A stretch of 64,000 nt of DNA. Source: Owenia fusiformis. Taxonomy: Eukaryota; Annelida; Polychaeta; Sabellida; Oweniidae. Every line of letters starts with the position of its first letter. Position 1 is the first letter of the stretch. The notes under the pieces are model-generated. The model had not been told where the DNA came from, did not search any database, and saw only the letters and a program-made list of their open reading frames with translations. This document shows positions 32,701-47,700 of this stretch, one piece after another. The stretch lies in contig CAIIXF020000005.1 in NCBI GenBank assembly GCA_903813345.2, forward strand, positions 33,609,375 to 33,673,374, in the 5' to 3' direction. The position numbers were made by a program, and so were the translations under genes.

Positions 32701-35700
32701 GAAGAGGTTGGAAGATAACACCCCATGGTCAAATATTAATCACTATATCAACACTTTCATAAAATAAAATAGCATTCAATAAGAGGTAAAAAATCACTTT
32801 TACCTGTTTATCTGTACAAGAGATACATGAACATGTTAGTTGAACATCACTTGTTATTCATAAAACCCTTAATGCGTTTTGAAATTAAATCATTGCATTT
32901 TTTACATTTCAATTACAGGGACAACGTACATTGGAGATGACAGCGTACATTTTTGATTTTTTAAATTATACCAAATGCATGAATATTAATAAAACCTTCA
33001 ACCGTCTTAAATTGTGTAGTTTAGAGAAACGTATTGTCATAAAAATATTCGGCACTCTTAGCCGACAGGGGAGAAAATGATCAAAGGAAATGTGTAAAAA
33101 ACACATTTTTCCAACCGACCAATTGTATGGGTAGATAAACAACGAAAAAAGCGAACACTGCTCGAAAATCTTTTAACGTGATCAGAAAGGTAAATATTTT
33201 CCAAATCGAATACACACGAAATCAGACATGAATTCCTTTATGTACTCAAACCTACAACATAGTTTCGCTTCTAATCAGTTAATAGTGACACCGTACACCT
33301 AAAGTGTACGACGGTATATCTTGTCACAGTACGTTGTCGATGGTTGGGCGTGATAGTGTGTGTGTAGGGGCAATATATTTATGATCCACAATATGTTGAT
33401 TAACGAAGCGAAAGGAGTATTTCTTGCAGCAAATCTCATCAAGTAATCCCACAAAACCTCCTAACGACGACAATAAACATATATATTGTATCGCGTTTAT
33501 GTAATTGGACCTAATGCGAGGAGGTATTTATGTATGCTTACCAGCGCCAAATCCTAAGGTAGCATTTGCGAATGCAACTGACGGCTGACTGATTAACCAA
33601 CTATTTTATGGCAAAATCACTAAAATACAGTACCTGCCATTATTCCATAAGTTATATTCAAATGTAATGGCCATAAAAGTAGGTTAAACCGCCAGCCGTC
33701 AGTTCGAATATAGCGAATGCTACCTGACATTAAGTAAAACTATAGTCTTACAGCTATGCTCAGTGGTTACTTCATGAAATGGATGTGACCGGTGTAACTG
33801 AGCTTTACTGAATTTTAAATGTTGTGGGTAAATCATGATTATTCCTAAGAAAGATGCATTTATAAACCACTTTTAAGATCAATAAAACTTAAAAGAAATG
33901 ATAATGTAAGATGTAAACCAATGAATGTCTCATTAATACATGATTTATAGGGCCCTGAGTTGTTTCACTAATGTATCGTTTATACTTTATCATAGCCAAT
34001 ATTATAAACCCCTTGGTGCCCATTGAACTACCGTTGAAAATACATGTGAGAATAAGTGATAAACGTTACCAATAGAAACTCTTTGAAGTCAATGTTTCCA
34101 CTGTCGTCGGCATCAAACGTTCGAAAGACGTGTTGGTAAAAGCTTTTCGCACGTCCATCTGGGAAGAGTTCTTGGTACATGTCAAGGAATTTGGCCCTGC
34201 TTAGCTCACCTGAAGGGCAATCCTTCTGAAAATACAAGGCAAAGAAATCTAGTAGTCTAGTAGTTCAACAAAGTGTTTCACTTTGTACAAGTGGTTCCAC
34301 TTGACCTGCTACATAAAGTAAGAAAGTACCAGCGCGGAGGTAGAAGAAAGCAAATAGTACTATACAAAAAGGCCCTATTATCTTTAAACTTATTTTAAAT
34401 AAGGCCCAAATCTAGCCTTGATATTTAATTTTCAGCTCCAAATCGAAAGAATATTTGTGTGTTTGAGATCTGTGGTATTTTGTATTTTTCTTTAGTAATT
34501 TCCCTTCTCTTTGAGCATTGGACACTACTAGTTAAGTGCGTTACTACCAGAAAATACAGAACAAAAATCAACGAACCCCGAACAACCCAAAACTAAGAAA
34601 ATAAGAATAAGGGGAATGGCCTATTTTTTCTTTGTATGTTTTGTCATTGAATAGGATATTTGGGGCTATTTTCTTGTATATTCCATTTTCTTACTGCTTT
34701 CCACTTTGATAGTTAATTGGTGTAGGTTTAGTCAATTGAAGTAAGTCAGAAGAGACGCAAGGAAGAGCATAATAATTGGACATAAAGACATAAACTAATG
34801 TGTCCGGGGGATTTTTTTCTGATATATTTGTTTTGATCTAATTATAGTGTGTAGAATTACTAAAAGTAACCTGATATTACAGTGGGTAAATGTCTTTCAT
34901 AGAATTACGAAAGACTAAATATATCAGTTGTATAAATCCATATAATCCTATAAATCTTCTATCAGGGGTATTTATCTGGCTAGTGAAGAGACTTATGCTA
35001 CTTTACCAATAGGATACCCGAGGGACCCAGTGAGATGATTGGAATGTTAAGCTTACTATCACAGGCCATAGCTTATACACCAAAACAAATGTGCCTAGAA
35101 AACAGATTCATAGAGCCCATTCTATGTTTTTCTGGAGTCAGCGTAATGTGGAAAATGAAAGTGCAGAGAATGTATTTAAGGAGAAAAGTACAACCAACCA
35201 TCGGGAATGCAATTCTAAAAGGTTAAACCTTTATGAGTTCTTTCATAAAATGTATCTTTTTCACCTTTTTATCTGGAGGTCAATAGACTTTTCTATTACC
35301 TTTTGGAAATACAGTGCTCATTTTTTCAGTCAAGCATTTTATACCAGTATCACATCATATCTCGCGGATAAAGCATGTAACATGGATCAGAAGAGTTGAA
35401 TATAAAATTGAAAAGATATTTGAAGATATTTGCAGAAAACCTGAAATATAAAACAGAATTTTCGGCTTGAGCCGGGTCAAAAATCATTCACTAAATTTAC
35501 CACTGAAATGGTATGGGTCACCTCCAAGGAGCGAGTGTCCTGCATATCCCCAAAACATATTTTACAAGTTTCTACTGATCTTCAATTTTGACATCATACT
35601 GTTATATCATATTGTAGTTTTCTCTACACAACTGCAAAATAAACAATACTGTATATGTAGTGCATTTGTCACCCCTGAATCATCCTATAGTTCAGATACT

Positions 35701-38700
35701 ATTCTAGAATCTACTTGTTGAGACACCATCGACTTGATTTCTTCTGAGAAAATGAGGATTTCAGCAGGGTGCATTGGCTTAACATGGGTTTGACTATTGA
35801 CTTAGCATTGGGATACCATCACTGTATATCACCATAGGGATAGATACAAAATCCTCATTTTAAATTTTTCCCCCTAAGTGGATTTTTTGGCAACCCAGCC
35901 AAATCACTTCAATAATCCCTTATGATAGTGATTAAACAATAAAACACCGTACTTTTAAACATTCATACGTTCAGAAAATGGCAAATGGACTAATTGTTGG
36001 ATGCGCTGACAGTCATTTTGACCTTAATGAAGTCTCAATGATAAGTTCAGAGTATGAGAATATTACTGTCATTCAACGGAACCATCGACGATAAGTGGAT
36101 CAGTCAACGTTGCACTGATAATATGGGAAGTGAAAAGGATCCACTACTTCGGAACACTTGAATAAATGCAAGTGCTGCTGAAGTGCTTGTAAACGGGAAA
36201 CAAGAATATATAAGATGCAAGTGCTGCTGAAGTGTTTGAAAACGCGAAACAAGACTATTAAAGATGCATGTTTATCAATACTGCTTTATCTCAGCAACCA
36301 AATGATGAGGCAGGGAAATAATTGAAAGCAAGAACTGTTAGTTAAAAAGTAAACGCTGATAGGATATAAGATGTTTCCCGTATAGTTTATTGCCTCAAAG
36401 TAAAGGTTACACTAACTGATTTACCACTATTAACCTGTCAGTTCAACGACCAAGCCAAATCGAAAAACACATCGGCAACCAACATTAGCAAAGATGTAGA
36501 TTTCCCAATAAACGCTATATCAATCTGTAGAATTAATTAACAGAATAAGTTCCGTATGATACTCAAAAAGTGGCTTAATTATTCCAAAGATACAATCGAT
36601 CCATTAAATTATATTACCTTGACCATCATAAGACTCTCCCCTCACATAAGAGACCAGAATACCAAATAGATATTGGCAAAAACGGAATCTAATCAAGTGC
36701 TTAGATAAATGAGAAAAACAGAGAAATTTAAGTACACGTACAGTGTGGGCCAAATATCGTCCGCATTTTTTTTATTTCAATATAACTTTTTTTGAAAATG
36801 CACATGGCTTTCCTTAAAATTTTGGCAGGAAATGCACAAATCAATTTTTCAAGAAGGTTATATCGAAACAAAAAATGTGGATTTTTTTGCCCACCATGTA
36901 TACATCCAAATGACTATTCTATTGTCAGACATATTCTTCTAGTTTGATTTCACTCTATATTATAATGAAACTGTCAAAGGGTGCCATTAAGCGAACACAT
37001 CCAGTGTAATGGAAGACCTATTATGGTGATAACACTCTGTAATCTCCTCGAAGATTTGTATGTCCGTGTCATTTGAGGGATCAAACACAGGAAATAAAGA
37101 TATTGATATGGAATAGTTTCATATATTCCCGTAACTTTTTAGCTTGAATTAGGTGCTCTCTGTTAACGAGATGTGGTTTATTAAGACTGTTCTTGATTTG
37201 GGTACAAATTGCCTTGAAGTCAGAATCCGAGGTTGTGACAAAATTGTAAGAAACATTACAGTTGACCCCCCTTTGTGTTTTTACGCTTCCAAATAGAATA
37301 TCTCCAGAATATCTCCAGAAATGTCCGTAATATCTTAGATCAAGATTTGGGATATTTGGGGTTTGTTTTCCTTATGACTGTTGTTATATAAGAAGCAAAG
37401 CAGCTGAGATTACCCATCTAAACATTTAATGTTGTGGGTTTAGTGCTTGTGAGCATGCGTGAACATGTATGGTCAAATAATCTTATGGTACTGGGCAAGT
37501 CTAGGCAAAGCATCGCAGTTACCCAAGCATGTCTGGGCATATAACCAAGCTTTGCACTTGTCTGAGCAAACATTAAAATGATCCAAAAACATCAAGGCTG
37601 GGATTGAGCATGTCTGGGCAATCTATTGTATGGGACTGGGTATTGTATTGGTTTTGTCTGGTCAATTAAACCATTAAATGGTTCCATACATAGATGGTCA
37701 GATCATCAAGTGGAACTGGGCAAATCTGAGACACGTATGTATAGCAGATCTGTAGATGGGGCCGTGCACTACATGCTGAATTTGTACATGTCCAAAGTGA
37801 TACCAGAATATAATAAAGACAACAGACACAATATCTAAAAGAGTTCTTCTCGCTTTTGAGGATATTGATGTAGATTGTCCAATTACATTAACTACTATGA
37901 AGGGAGACATATAGAAAATATATTGGACGTATTATACGTGTTTATGGTCAGGGTTAATTGGAATTAGGTGAATCTCTATTTACTTGATCTTTACAAATCC
38001 TACTATATCGTCCAAAATAAGCCCTATTTGAAGTCTGTAACCAATAAACTCCATTTATTCTGACAGGTGAAGTTGCTGAATATGCAGTAATTTACCATTA
38101 AGCTAACTTGATTTCGTTTTCTGGACATACTTCATTGAATAACACTAATGTAATATACTTTGGCCATCAGGCTTTCACTTTTCCAATACTTGTGATTGTA
38201 TATCCAGAATGGAAAAGTTCAGCACCAATATTGGCCAGTGTCGGAACATCGAATTACAAATTGCCAATCACCTTACATTATTTCGGAAACATGAGCTGCT
38301 TGTTCTCTTAAACATTACACTTTTTGCATTAATGAGCTGCTCGTATTCCTTTTATACATCACACTTTTTGCAATTATGTGTGTTCTACCTTTCATTGATG
38401 TGACTGACACCCCGTTAATTATTTAAAATAAACTGGAAAGAAAAATGAACACCGGTTAAGTGATATTTCAATGGAATAATTGACAGAGTGATTCAAAAAT
38501 CCAAATACGAGACATAACTGATGTTAGCCAAACGTGTGTGGTATTGATTACCCCTATCACTTTACATATTTATGTCCTGATGCTATTGAGATATCAATAG
38601 CTCAATTGCACACCAAAAATGCTTCGTTCAAATCAAGTAATGTAATGCCAGCCATTAACAAATGTATTTTTGATTTTCCTGAATAAATCACGATGCTTTG

Positions 38701-41700
38701 GGTTATCTTGTCCCTCATTTGTTTTAATTATAGCAAAATGCATATTCCCTTGACAAAACATTAATCAGGTTTACGCAAGCAGTTATGATGTCTGAACTGT
38801 AGACAATGAACAATTTAATTGCAATGGTTGATACTCGTTAGATATATTTATTGAGTGTTGTTCAACTTTCATAGTATTTAAGTTCCTGGTATAACCATCA
38901 TGATAAACCATGACATCTCAAATCTTCTCAGCCCTGTTTCAGGTTAAACAGAAAGATGCTATGAGTATCAGAATGGGTATAACATTCAACATGTCATTTA
39001 TGAACATATTGCACATCATTAAATTGTTATCGGATATATTAGCACTATACGACACTATGTAATACGAGTATATATGCAAGATGAATAATATGCAAGATGC
39101 GGGTTTCGTTTGTAACATTTGTAGTTTCCATATAGACTGAAATATATACATTGACTTGTAATTTGAATATAATTTCTAATTGTGTCTATCTTTTTAAATA
39201 CCATATTTGTTGGTTAGTTAATTGCAAGAGTTTCATTGGTTAAGTAATTGTAATTATATCATGTTTCTTGCAAGTTGTTCATGTCACATTCCACCTTCAC
39301 CATGTCAAAGTATTTGTAGTAAGTGAGAAATACTGTACGATGGTTGTCCCAGAAGTAATGCACTATATCGTCTAACTTTATCAATAATTGATATTTTTAC
39401 ATGAATTTTTCAGTAAATGTTCCTTAGAGACATTTTGATTATTCTACAAATTTTCATGTTGACTGATAAAACTATATTGATGTTATAATAAAATCAAGTT
39501 GGTGAGTTTGGGTAGGGCGGGGCAGGTTATACAGTCACGTCAAAAGGAATAAAAAATTGAAAATATGAATTAATCAATCAAGAAATAGCATTTTGTGTAG
39601 CTTTAAGAAATATGCTCAAAAATACATTTTAAGATACTAAATTACTTTGAGCACATCCTAGATTTATAGATGTATATTGCACAGTGTCCTATTTCACATT
39701 TTCTCAAAATATTGCCCTTTGCATGTTATGTACTTTTGATGCCTGTAAGGTCAAACACAGTTGGCAATTTCTTCCACTGTGACTTGTGGAGTTCTTGCCT
39801 CCCATCTTTGGTATTGTCATCCAGGGTCCAGTCATCTCTTTTAAATCTCTTCTGCCACCTCATAATTGTAGTTCTATCTAGTATATACTCCTTTTATACT
39901 TTCTTCATGGTAGCGTGGCTGTGAGTCCAAGTGAAGTATGAAATTAGGCCACCAAACGCAAGGCCTTCTGTTATCAGGTGAGAATTACAGCCATTTTTGC
40001 AATTTCTTGACAGTGACTGTATTTGAATTTGTGACTATTGAACTGTAGTATTATGACATCACAGTGCTAAATGTCATTATTTGTACTTGGTTAACATCAT
40101 GCTGAATAAATTAAACAATTTCCAAAACATTTTGATCATTTAAAAGAAAGAAATATTAATAAAATAACACTTTGAATCTTTTCATAATTAGAAAAACTGG
40201 TACCTACCCCGCCCACCCCTACCTCCATGTTGCTATAGCAACCAGATTAAGACTTAATATTAATGTTTGATTCTGAAACCTCAGGATATAATAGATAAAA
40301 CTTCAATTATTATGTACACAAAATCTCAGCTGAATTGAAGAATGCTAAAGAAAGTTAGAGCTTATAGTGCATTACTTCTGGGACAACCCTCGTACGTCTG
40401 AAATACATACTAGTATACGACTAGCTTTGTATGGTTCATTTTAGGGGTTACTCCTTGTGTGATCCACGCGATCCACTGATAACTGTTATAGATTATATTT
40501 TGGTTTCATCTTCTGTGTTTCACCTGTGTGTATATCTGTGTTTCAGCAAAACATGGGGCAGACACAGTTCATGTCACTCGTACAGTATTAGTTGGTTTAC
40601 TAACAGCTAACTGTATAAATGAATATAATCAAATGGAAATGTGCTTTATCATGGGCAGACAGTGTGCTTAAAGTGGAAATCGGAAATGTTCTATCAGACC
40701 ATTAGTCAAATAAAGCAGCTTCACAATTTGATATGTTCGTTCTCTTTGAACGCAACAAAAATGTAATATCTCTTCATTTGTCACTCTTGAGTCAAAATGG
40801 AAAATTAAATTGCAATAAATTATATCCTCCATGTAAAGTGCTCGTGTATGCCAATCATTTGTTGTAGCATAGTTTTTCAAACGTGTATGTAAAATGTTTG
40901 AGTTGTATCTAACGGTTCTTGTCATTACTTCACATTGTTTGCTTGAAATCGGAACCCACGAAGGATACACTGAACATGAGACTTTCTTATTAAGACATCT
41001 GCATTGCATACTAATTACGTCTCTATAACCCTGTGACGTATTGTTTTTGACACAACTGTATGAAATACGAGTTGAACCTAATTAATAATTGCTTCTGCAA
41101 CCATGGTCTTCAACTGACTGATTAGAAATCCATGCTGCAACATTGTGAAGTAAAGGATCTGACATGGGGCACTTGAATGAAACACCATTTGACCCTTATT
41201 ATTTTTACAACACTGCGTTGTAATAAATCCGAGGCACTTGAATGAAACACAGTTTGACACTAATAACTTTTAGAACACTGCGTTGTAACAAATCCGAGGA
41301 ATTTGAATGAAACACCATTTGACCCTAATTATCTTTAAGAACACTGCGTTGTAATAAATCCGAGGCACTTGAATGAAACACCATTTGACCCTAATTACAT
41401 TTAGGACAATGCGATGTAATAAATCCGAGGCACTTGAATGAAACACAGTTTGACACTAATAACTTTTAGAACACTGCGTTGTAATAAATCCGAGGCATTT
41501 GAATGAAACACCATTTGACTCTAATTACCTTTCGAACACTGCGTTGTAATAAATCCGAGTCACTTGAATGAAACACCATTTGACCATAATCACTTTTAGA
41601 ACATTGCGTTGTCATAAATCCGATGCACTCGAATGAAACAACATTTGACCATAATTACTTTTAGAACGCTGCGTTGTAATTAATCTGAGGCACTTGAATG

Positions 41701-44700
41701 AAGCACCATTTGACCCTGGTTACTTTTAGAACATTGCGTTGTCATAAATCCGAGGCACTCGAATGAAACAATATTTGACCATAATTACTTTTAGAACACT
41801 GCGTTGTAATTAATCTGAGGCACTTGAATGAAGCATCATTTGACCATAATTACTTTTAGAACACTGCGTTGTAATAAATCCGAGGCACTTGAATGAAACA
41901 CCATTTGACCCCAATTACTTTCAGAACACTGCGTTGTAATAAATCCAAGGGACTTGAATGAAACACCATTTGACCCTAATTACATTTAGGACAATGCGAT
42001 GTAATAAATCCGAGGCACTTGAATGAAACACCATTTGATCCTAATTACATTTAGGACACTGCGATGTAATAAATCCGAGGCACTTGAATGAAACACCATT
42101 TGACCCTAATTACATTTAGGACACAGCGATGTAGTAAATCCGAGGCACTTGAATGAAACACCATTTGACCCTAATTACTTTTAGAACCCTACGATGTAAT
42201 AAATCTGAATCACCAGAATGAAATGCCAATTGACCCTTATTACACGTAGTAATTACTCTTGCGTCACTGTGTTGTACACTCCCCTCCATAAGTTTGGCAA
42301 CCTTAGCTCCCCCATTGGACTACGTGTTAAAGCCTCTTTTTACGTTTGAATCTTTATTTACTTAACCGGCGATGAAATAAGTTATATTGATGGAAACGTA
42401 GCTTGACTTTATTTCCAATACCTCCCATGTAATCCAATGGGAAATGGAGGGTCCGGTGCAAATCAGAAATCAGGATATCTTTTCAGTAAAAGATTCAGCA
42501 AAAAATATTTTTAAATAGAAAATTGAATTGTCTAACTTTTTTGTACACTTAGTGTTTAGTGTTTAGTTTATTTGATGAATACTAAAGTTACCGCATTTCA
42601 AAGTCATTTTTGAAAATAATTTTTCGGCTCCTGTGTTATTTCAATGGGAGAGGTTTTTTGAAAAACAATTTTGACTTTAAAGCCCTATAACTTTGTTGAA
42701 CCTGATGAACCATATCAATTTTTTGTTAAATAAAGTTAGCAAATTCAATTTCCTACTTAACTCGTATTATTGGTTAATATGGGAATGTCGATTTTCAAAA
42801 ATTCATCAAATTTATCATAAATTTTCGACTTATTGTAATTGAGGAAAAAAATTGAGAAAATTTGGAGGTATTGGAAATAAAGTCAAATTACGTTTCCATC
42901 AATAGTATAAGTATTTTCATCGCAGGTTAGGCAAATAAAAATTCAAAGGTAGAGAGGCCTTAACACGTAGTTCAATGGGGGAGCTAAGGTTGCCAAACTT
43001 ATGGAGGGGAGTGTAACATAAAAATAGATATGTTAAAACTAAAAGCATATGCTTTTATTTATTATGCAATATACTGTAATGTAATAAATCTGAAACATCA
43101 GAATGAGAAGCAATTGACTCATTTACTCAAAACACTGTATCTTGGGCATTATAATGAAAATGTTATTTGGATGTAATGGTTAGTAATCATCATGTAACAC
43201 TACGATGTAGAAACAGGAACACCAGGATGAAAAACCAATTGATCCTAATTTCTTCTGTAATATTGTAATGTAATGTATCTGAGACACTAGAACTAAATGC
43301 CTATTGATCTTAATTACTTCTGGAACTCTGAGATATTACATATCGGGGACACCAGAATGAAACCGTACTAACCCTAATTACTTATGGAAGACTGTGAATT
43401 TAAACATGTAATCACGTGTAATGAGTAAAAAGCACCAAATAGTAACATTCCTTCTACTCAAACCATTCACCATTTAAAAGCATTATATCAAATCGAAAAA
43501 CACAACTACTGAAACAATTACGCTACACGAAAACGATGAAAAATAAAAGACCAATACTCAAAATGAATTAGTAAGCATTATACCCCATATGTATTCTAGA
43601 TGCTCATTGGCTTATTCATGGTCACATGATATAAATAAATGAACTAATTCCCTGGAAAGTTCTAAATCCTACCCTTTGCATTCGTTTGACTTCACTTCTT
43701 AAAAGAGAGCTTCGTCTTCAGGGTAAATGAAATGCCCTAATCACCAGTTTGGTCATGTGACCAGTCATTAGTTTGTTTTATCTTCCCTGATAACTGAGAT
43801 TATAGGAGTTGAAAGGCAAAATACCTTTAAATGCCAATAAGAACCTGTTCACATTAAATGTTGAAATAAAAAGACTTCTCATTTTATTTTTGTTTACAGA
43901 GTACATATGGGGTATATCGTCGCGTGAGAATAACTTTGTACTAACTGCCATTTTCCAAAAAATTGAGATAGACATGGAATTTTACTATTTGAAACACAGG
44001 CTTTCATCTCAGATACATGCCCCATCTCAATTCCCTCTCATTAAGCTAGAATTCAGTGTGAAATTGTACCATCTCCAGACAAACAGCTTATTTCTAATTT
44101 CAAATTGTCATATCTGATATCAACTGTTTCAACCAATCAACTCTCTAAGAATTGGTCATGTGACTTGCAAAACTTCGAGTTATAACAATCTTATATTGAA
44201 ACGAAGTATGCCAATATGCATGTTATTGTATCTAGAATGAAATAATGCTTTGTAACACAATACAATGCCAGTTTGCATGCCTGGCCTTTCATGTTTTAGT
44301 TTTAGAACTATTACAAGTAGATCAAAAAAATAAAATGATACAGTATGTGTAATCCCATGCATATTCAAATCATATGCCCTCAATTACTCTTTGTATTATG
44401 GATGCTCATTGGATTATTCATGACCACATGATATGAAATAGAATTACTAATTTCCTCGAAAACCTAAATCCTTGCTACCAGGGAAGATGAAAAGTACAAA
44501 TGACCAGTTAATTAGATCATGTGAGCAGTCAAAAGTACCCTTTATCTTCCCTGCTACCAGGTCTTATGGGGGTTTGAATGGCCAAATGCAATAGAAATGC
44601 ATATGCGAAGCTGTCATCATTAAATGTTGAAAATGAAAGACTGCTTATTTGTTTCTTCAAATAGAGTACATAATAATAGGTAAAATACTAGATATAGTAA

Positions 44701-47700
44701 TCAAAACAAATAGTAACTGTCATATTTTGCACTACATTGCTCAAAGGCAATCACTGTCTGTATAGTATTGAAATCTTTCAAAATGATGTTTTATAGTTTG
44801 TGGAAAAAAGCTAAATCTATTTAAACTAGCTTTAACTTTTACTGACCATACACTATATCAATAAGGAGTTATCTTTATGTTAGTATAGTCCCTTAAAACA
44901 CTTATTTTATTTTCTCTTCATCTATGATTTACTTTGCGCTTTTCACTGAACATCTGGGATTTGTTTAGTTATTTTATTACTAGTATGTTTTTCAGATTTG
45001 TCCTTTCTTTTGCATTTTTGGGATCATTGTTTTTAGATCATCTACATTTTATTTTGGAAAAGTAACAAATTGGTTCAATTTCTTTACAAAGAGCCACTCT
45101 TAGTCTCCACTTCTACAATTGCTTCAATTCCCAGTTGTACTCCACAGAGTAGCAAACAACAGAAAATGAATGGATAATGATAGCTGCATCCCAATGAACA
45201 AAATGTGATTACCTAAATCGAGGTTTCATCACTTTCATTAATCTAAAATGAATTAGAAATTATTTTTCTATTTTCAAATTTCTTCCATGTGCATGTTATA
45301 AAAATTGGTTATGTCTTAGGCCCTAAGGATCTGAAACCTGCTGGTCAAAATGGAATTACGGACCAGTTGCAATGTTATTCTCCTATATCCAGTGAAAAAA
45401 TCAACTGGTCTGTATCAAAAATAACCTGATAATGACCAGCGGACCGGCCCTTGGGGGCTACATTGTAATGTGCTGGGAGGTTTAGGCTACAGGGTTTATA
45501 CCGAGGGAAATATGTGGGGGACCGTATTGGCATCATTGGTTTCAATGCATTGTACTTCTGCCTTAGTTTCAAAGGCAATAAATTCTTTTTGAAGGGTGTC
45601 CTGAGATTCCAAAATTAAGAAATAATTGTACTTATTTGAGAAATTGATTTTAAAGTTTTATAAATTGAATTTTCTTTATTTTATTAAATAATATTCTTTG
45701 GTTTTTGAAGATTTTTTTACAAGCAAAACATTATTTTTCATTCTAGATACAATAACATGCATATTGGTATACTTTGTTTTAATATAAAATTGTTATAACT
45801 CCAAGTTTTGCAAGTCACATGACCAATTCTTAGAGAGTTGATTGGTTGAAACAGTTGATATCAGATATGGCAATTTGAAATTAGAAATAAGCTGTTATTC
45901 CGGTGGGAAATTGTATCAACTCCATTTCCATAGTTTTAAAAAAGGATCTTGTAAATTGTTTCAAGGTATGATATTTCATATAAGATATCTCTAGGGTGAG
46001 ACCAGGTGACATACAAAAAATCAAGTTTCACATAGCAATACTAAGTAAGATACAGACCTCTAAACTTTCAAACCTTGATTTCTCAGTTCCGTAAAAATGT
46101 GAGATAGTACAAAGTTATTCTCATGCGACGATATAATAAAACAAAAAGTGACTGCCACATTTTCGGGAAATAGTGTAAATTTTCCCCTCGGGAATATCCT
46201 ATCCACTGACAGGAATTAGAATACAAGAAACTAGGAGCCGATATACTTCTTTCCTGCTGTAATTATATGATGTGATATTTTTGATACACCTGAATGAATC
46301 ACCAATCATTTTTATAACCATTTAAATATCATACAAGGTCTCTGAACGCTTGTTTGAAATACTAATCACATCGACAATACCGTATTGTAATGTTTCTGTC
46401 TCTTGTGAAACCTTACAACATCTGATACATTCGTTTTACATGAGATACAGTGATAGATTGACACCATATTAAATTCTGAATCATGTTTCGACTTGCAAAC
46501 AGCACTTTATTGACACGAATCAAGTCTCACAGGAAATTACAACTAAAGTTGCATGATAAAATTAGAAGCACTGTTATTCACTATTATATTGATAAGTTTG
46601 GTGCATAAAGCGAATTAATGTAAATTTTCTAATTACCAGATAATTTTTATCAATCGATATGATTTCTTTTTGCTCAAGTTTTTTTTCAAAGATCAGATCG
46701 CATTACTAAATCTAATGAATACATTTTGTGTTCATTTTTATTATGCATATACACGAATGTTTAAATTTAGAATTTGCGTTGCTGTAACATTTTAGACGTC
46801 ATTTCGTTGCTCAATATTCTCTGAATATCATGAGAAGATCTCTAGTATTAAATCCATATTGAAGGAACAAATATTACGTTCAGAAGAATTCACGTTGAGC
46901 ATCGTTTTAAGTACGTAACATTTACAAGAGAATTGAAATTAACCATTGATATAATCAAGTGAAGATTCGTTTATTGATCTTGTTCATATTAATACATTAT
47001 AGCTCGCTGAGGGGTACGATGTTATCACAGTAATTCATATGTATGTGTATCATGTCTTTATATCGGGTCATAAAGCATAATTCGGTAAGTGCCATTAAGT
47101 TTATCAATGAACACCGATTCCCCAGTGGATTTTATATTATCTAGTCATGTGGGTCATTGTCAGAAGCAACACGAAATAACATTATACAGATGGACAGTGC
47201 AAATAAACCCAATCGAGCACTTATATTCTTATATGTTTTATTATACATGGTGGTCAAAAAACTGGAAACCCTGCATTTTTCTAATATCTTTGTCATTCTA
47301 AGGAATTACTCCCTGATATTTCACACATTTGTGCATCATTCAATTTCCTACCACCCTACCAAATTTCATGACCGTCGGACTGATAGTCACAATTTTACAG
47401 CACTTTGAATAACATGCTTCAAGTTTGGCCATCATCGCGCTGTAGGCAAACCTGCACACTTGTCAATGGGCCGAATGCATTCCTCAGCTGGTATGGCCTG
47501 AATGATACGGATGATCTCACTTTTGAGGTTTGTGATTGTCCTGAGGTCATTCTCATACACTTTTTCCTTGCCATATCCCTACAGGTAGGGACATTTTGGA
47601 CGGCGAGTGCAGGTGGCCCGACAGCTCAATAGTGGCCACTAGGCCATGTTCTGTAAAGTGCTGTAACATTGTGACTATCAATCTGATGGACATGAAATAA

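Larger units (their letters stand above)
23629..34069 (-). other. NCS-like intron 2 (10.4 kb)
   Basis: No coding exon is supported. It contains a 69-bp hairpin element (24512-24580), a dyad near 25630-25755 (AATGCAGGTACCCTGC inverted against GGGTAAAATGCAGGGTA), a 21-bp direct repeat at about 27105-27145, scattered CGTGACGTTTTTCAC motifs (27925-30586), a large foldback (31963-33356) and a small MITE (33556-33726). The rest is AT-rich and unremarkable. Confidence 0.75.

Noticed and set aside
41150-42240. CRISPR-like repeat array
   Set aside because: Units are contiguous 65-bp tandem repeats without unique spacers, in an animal intron.
47405-47632. Plus-strand 75-codon frame as a gene
   Set aside because: It is antisense to a transposase remnant that reads sensibly on the minus strand and lies between the TIRs of that element.
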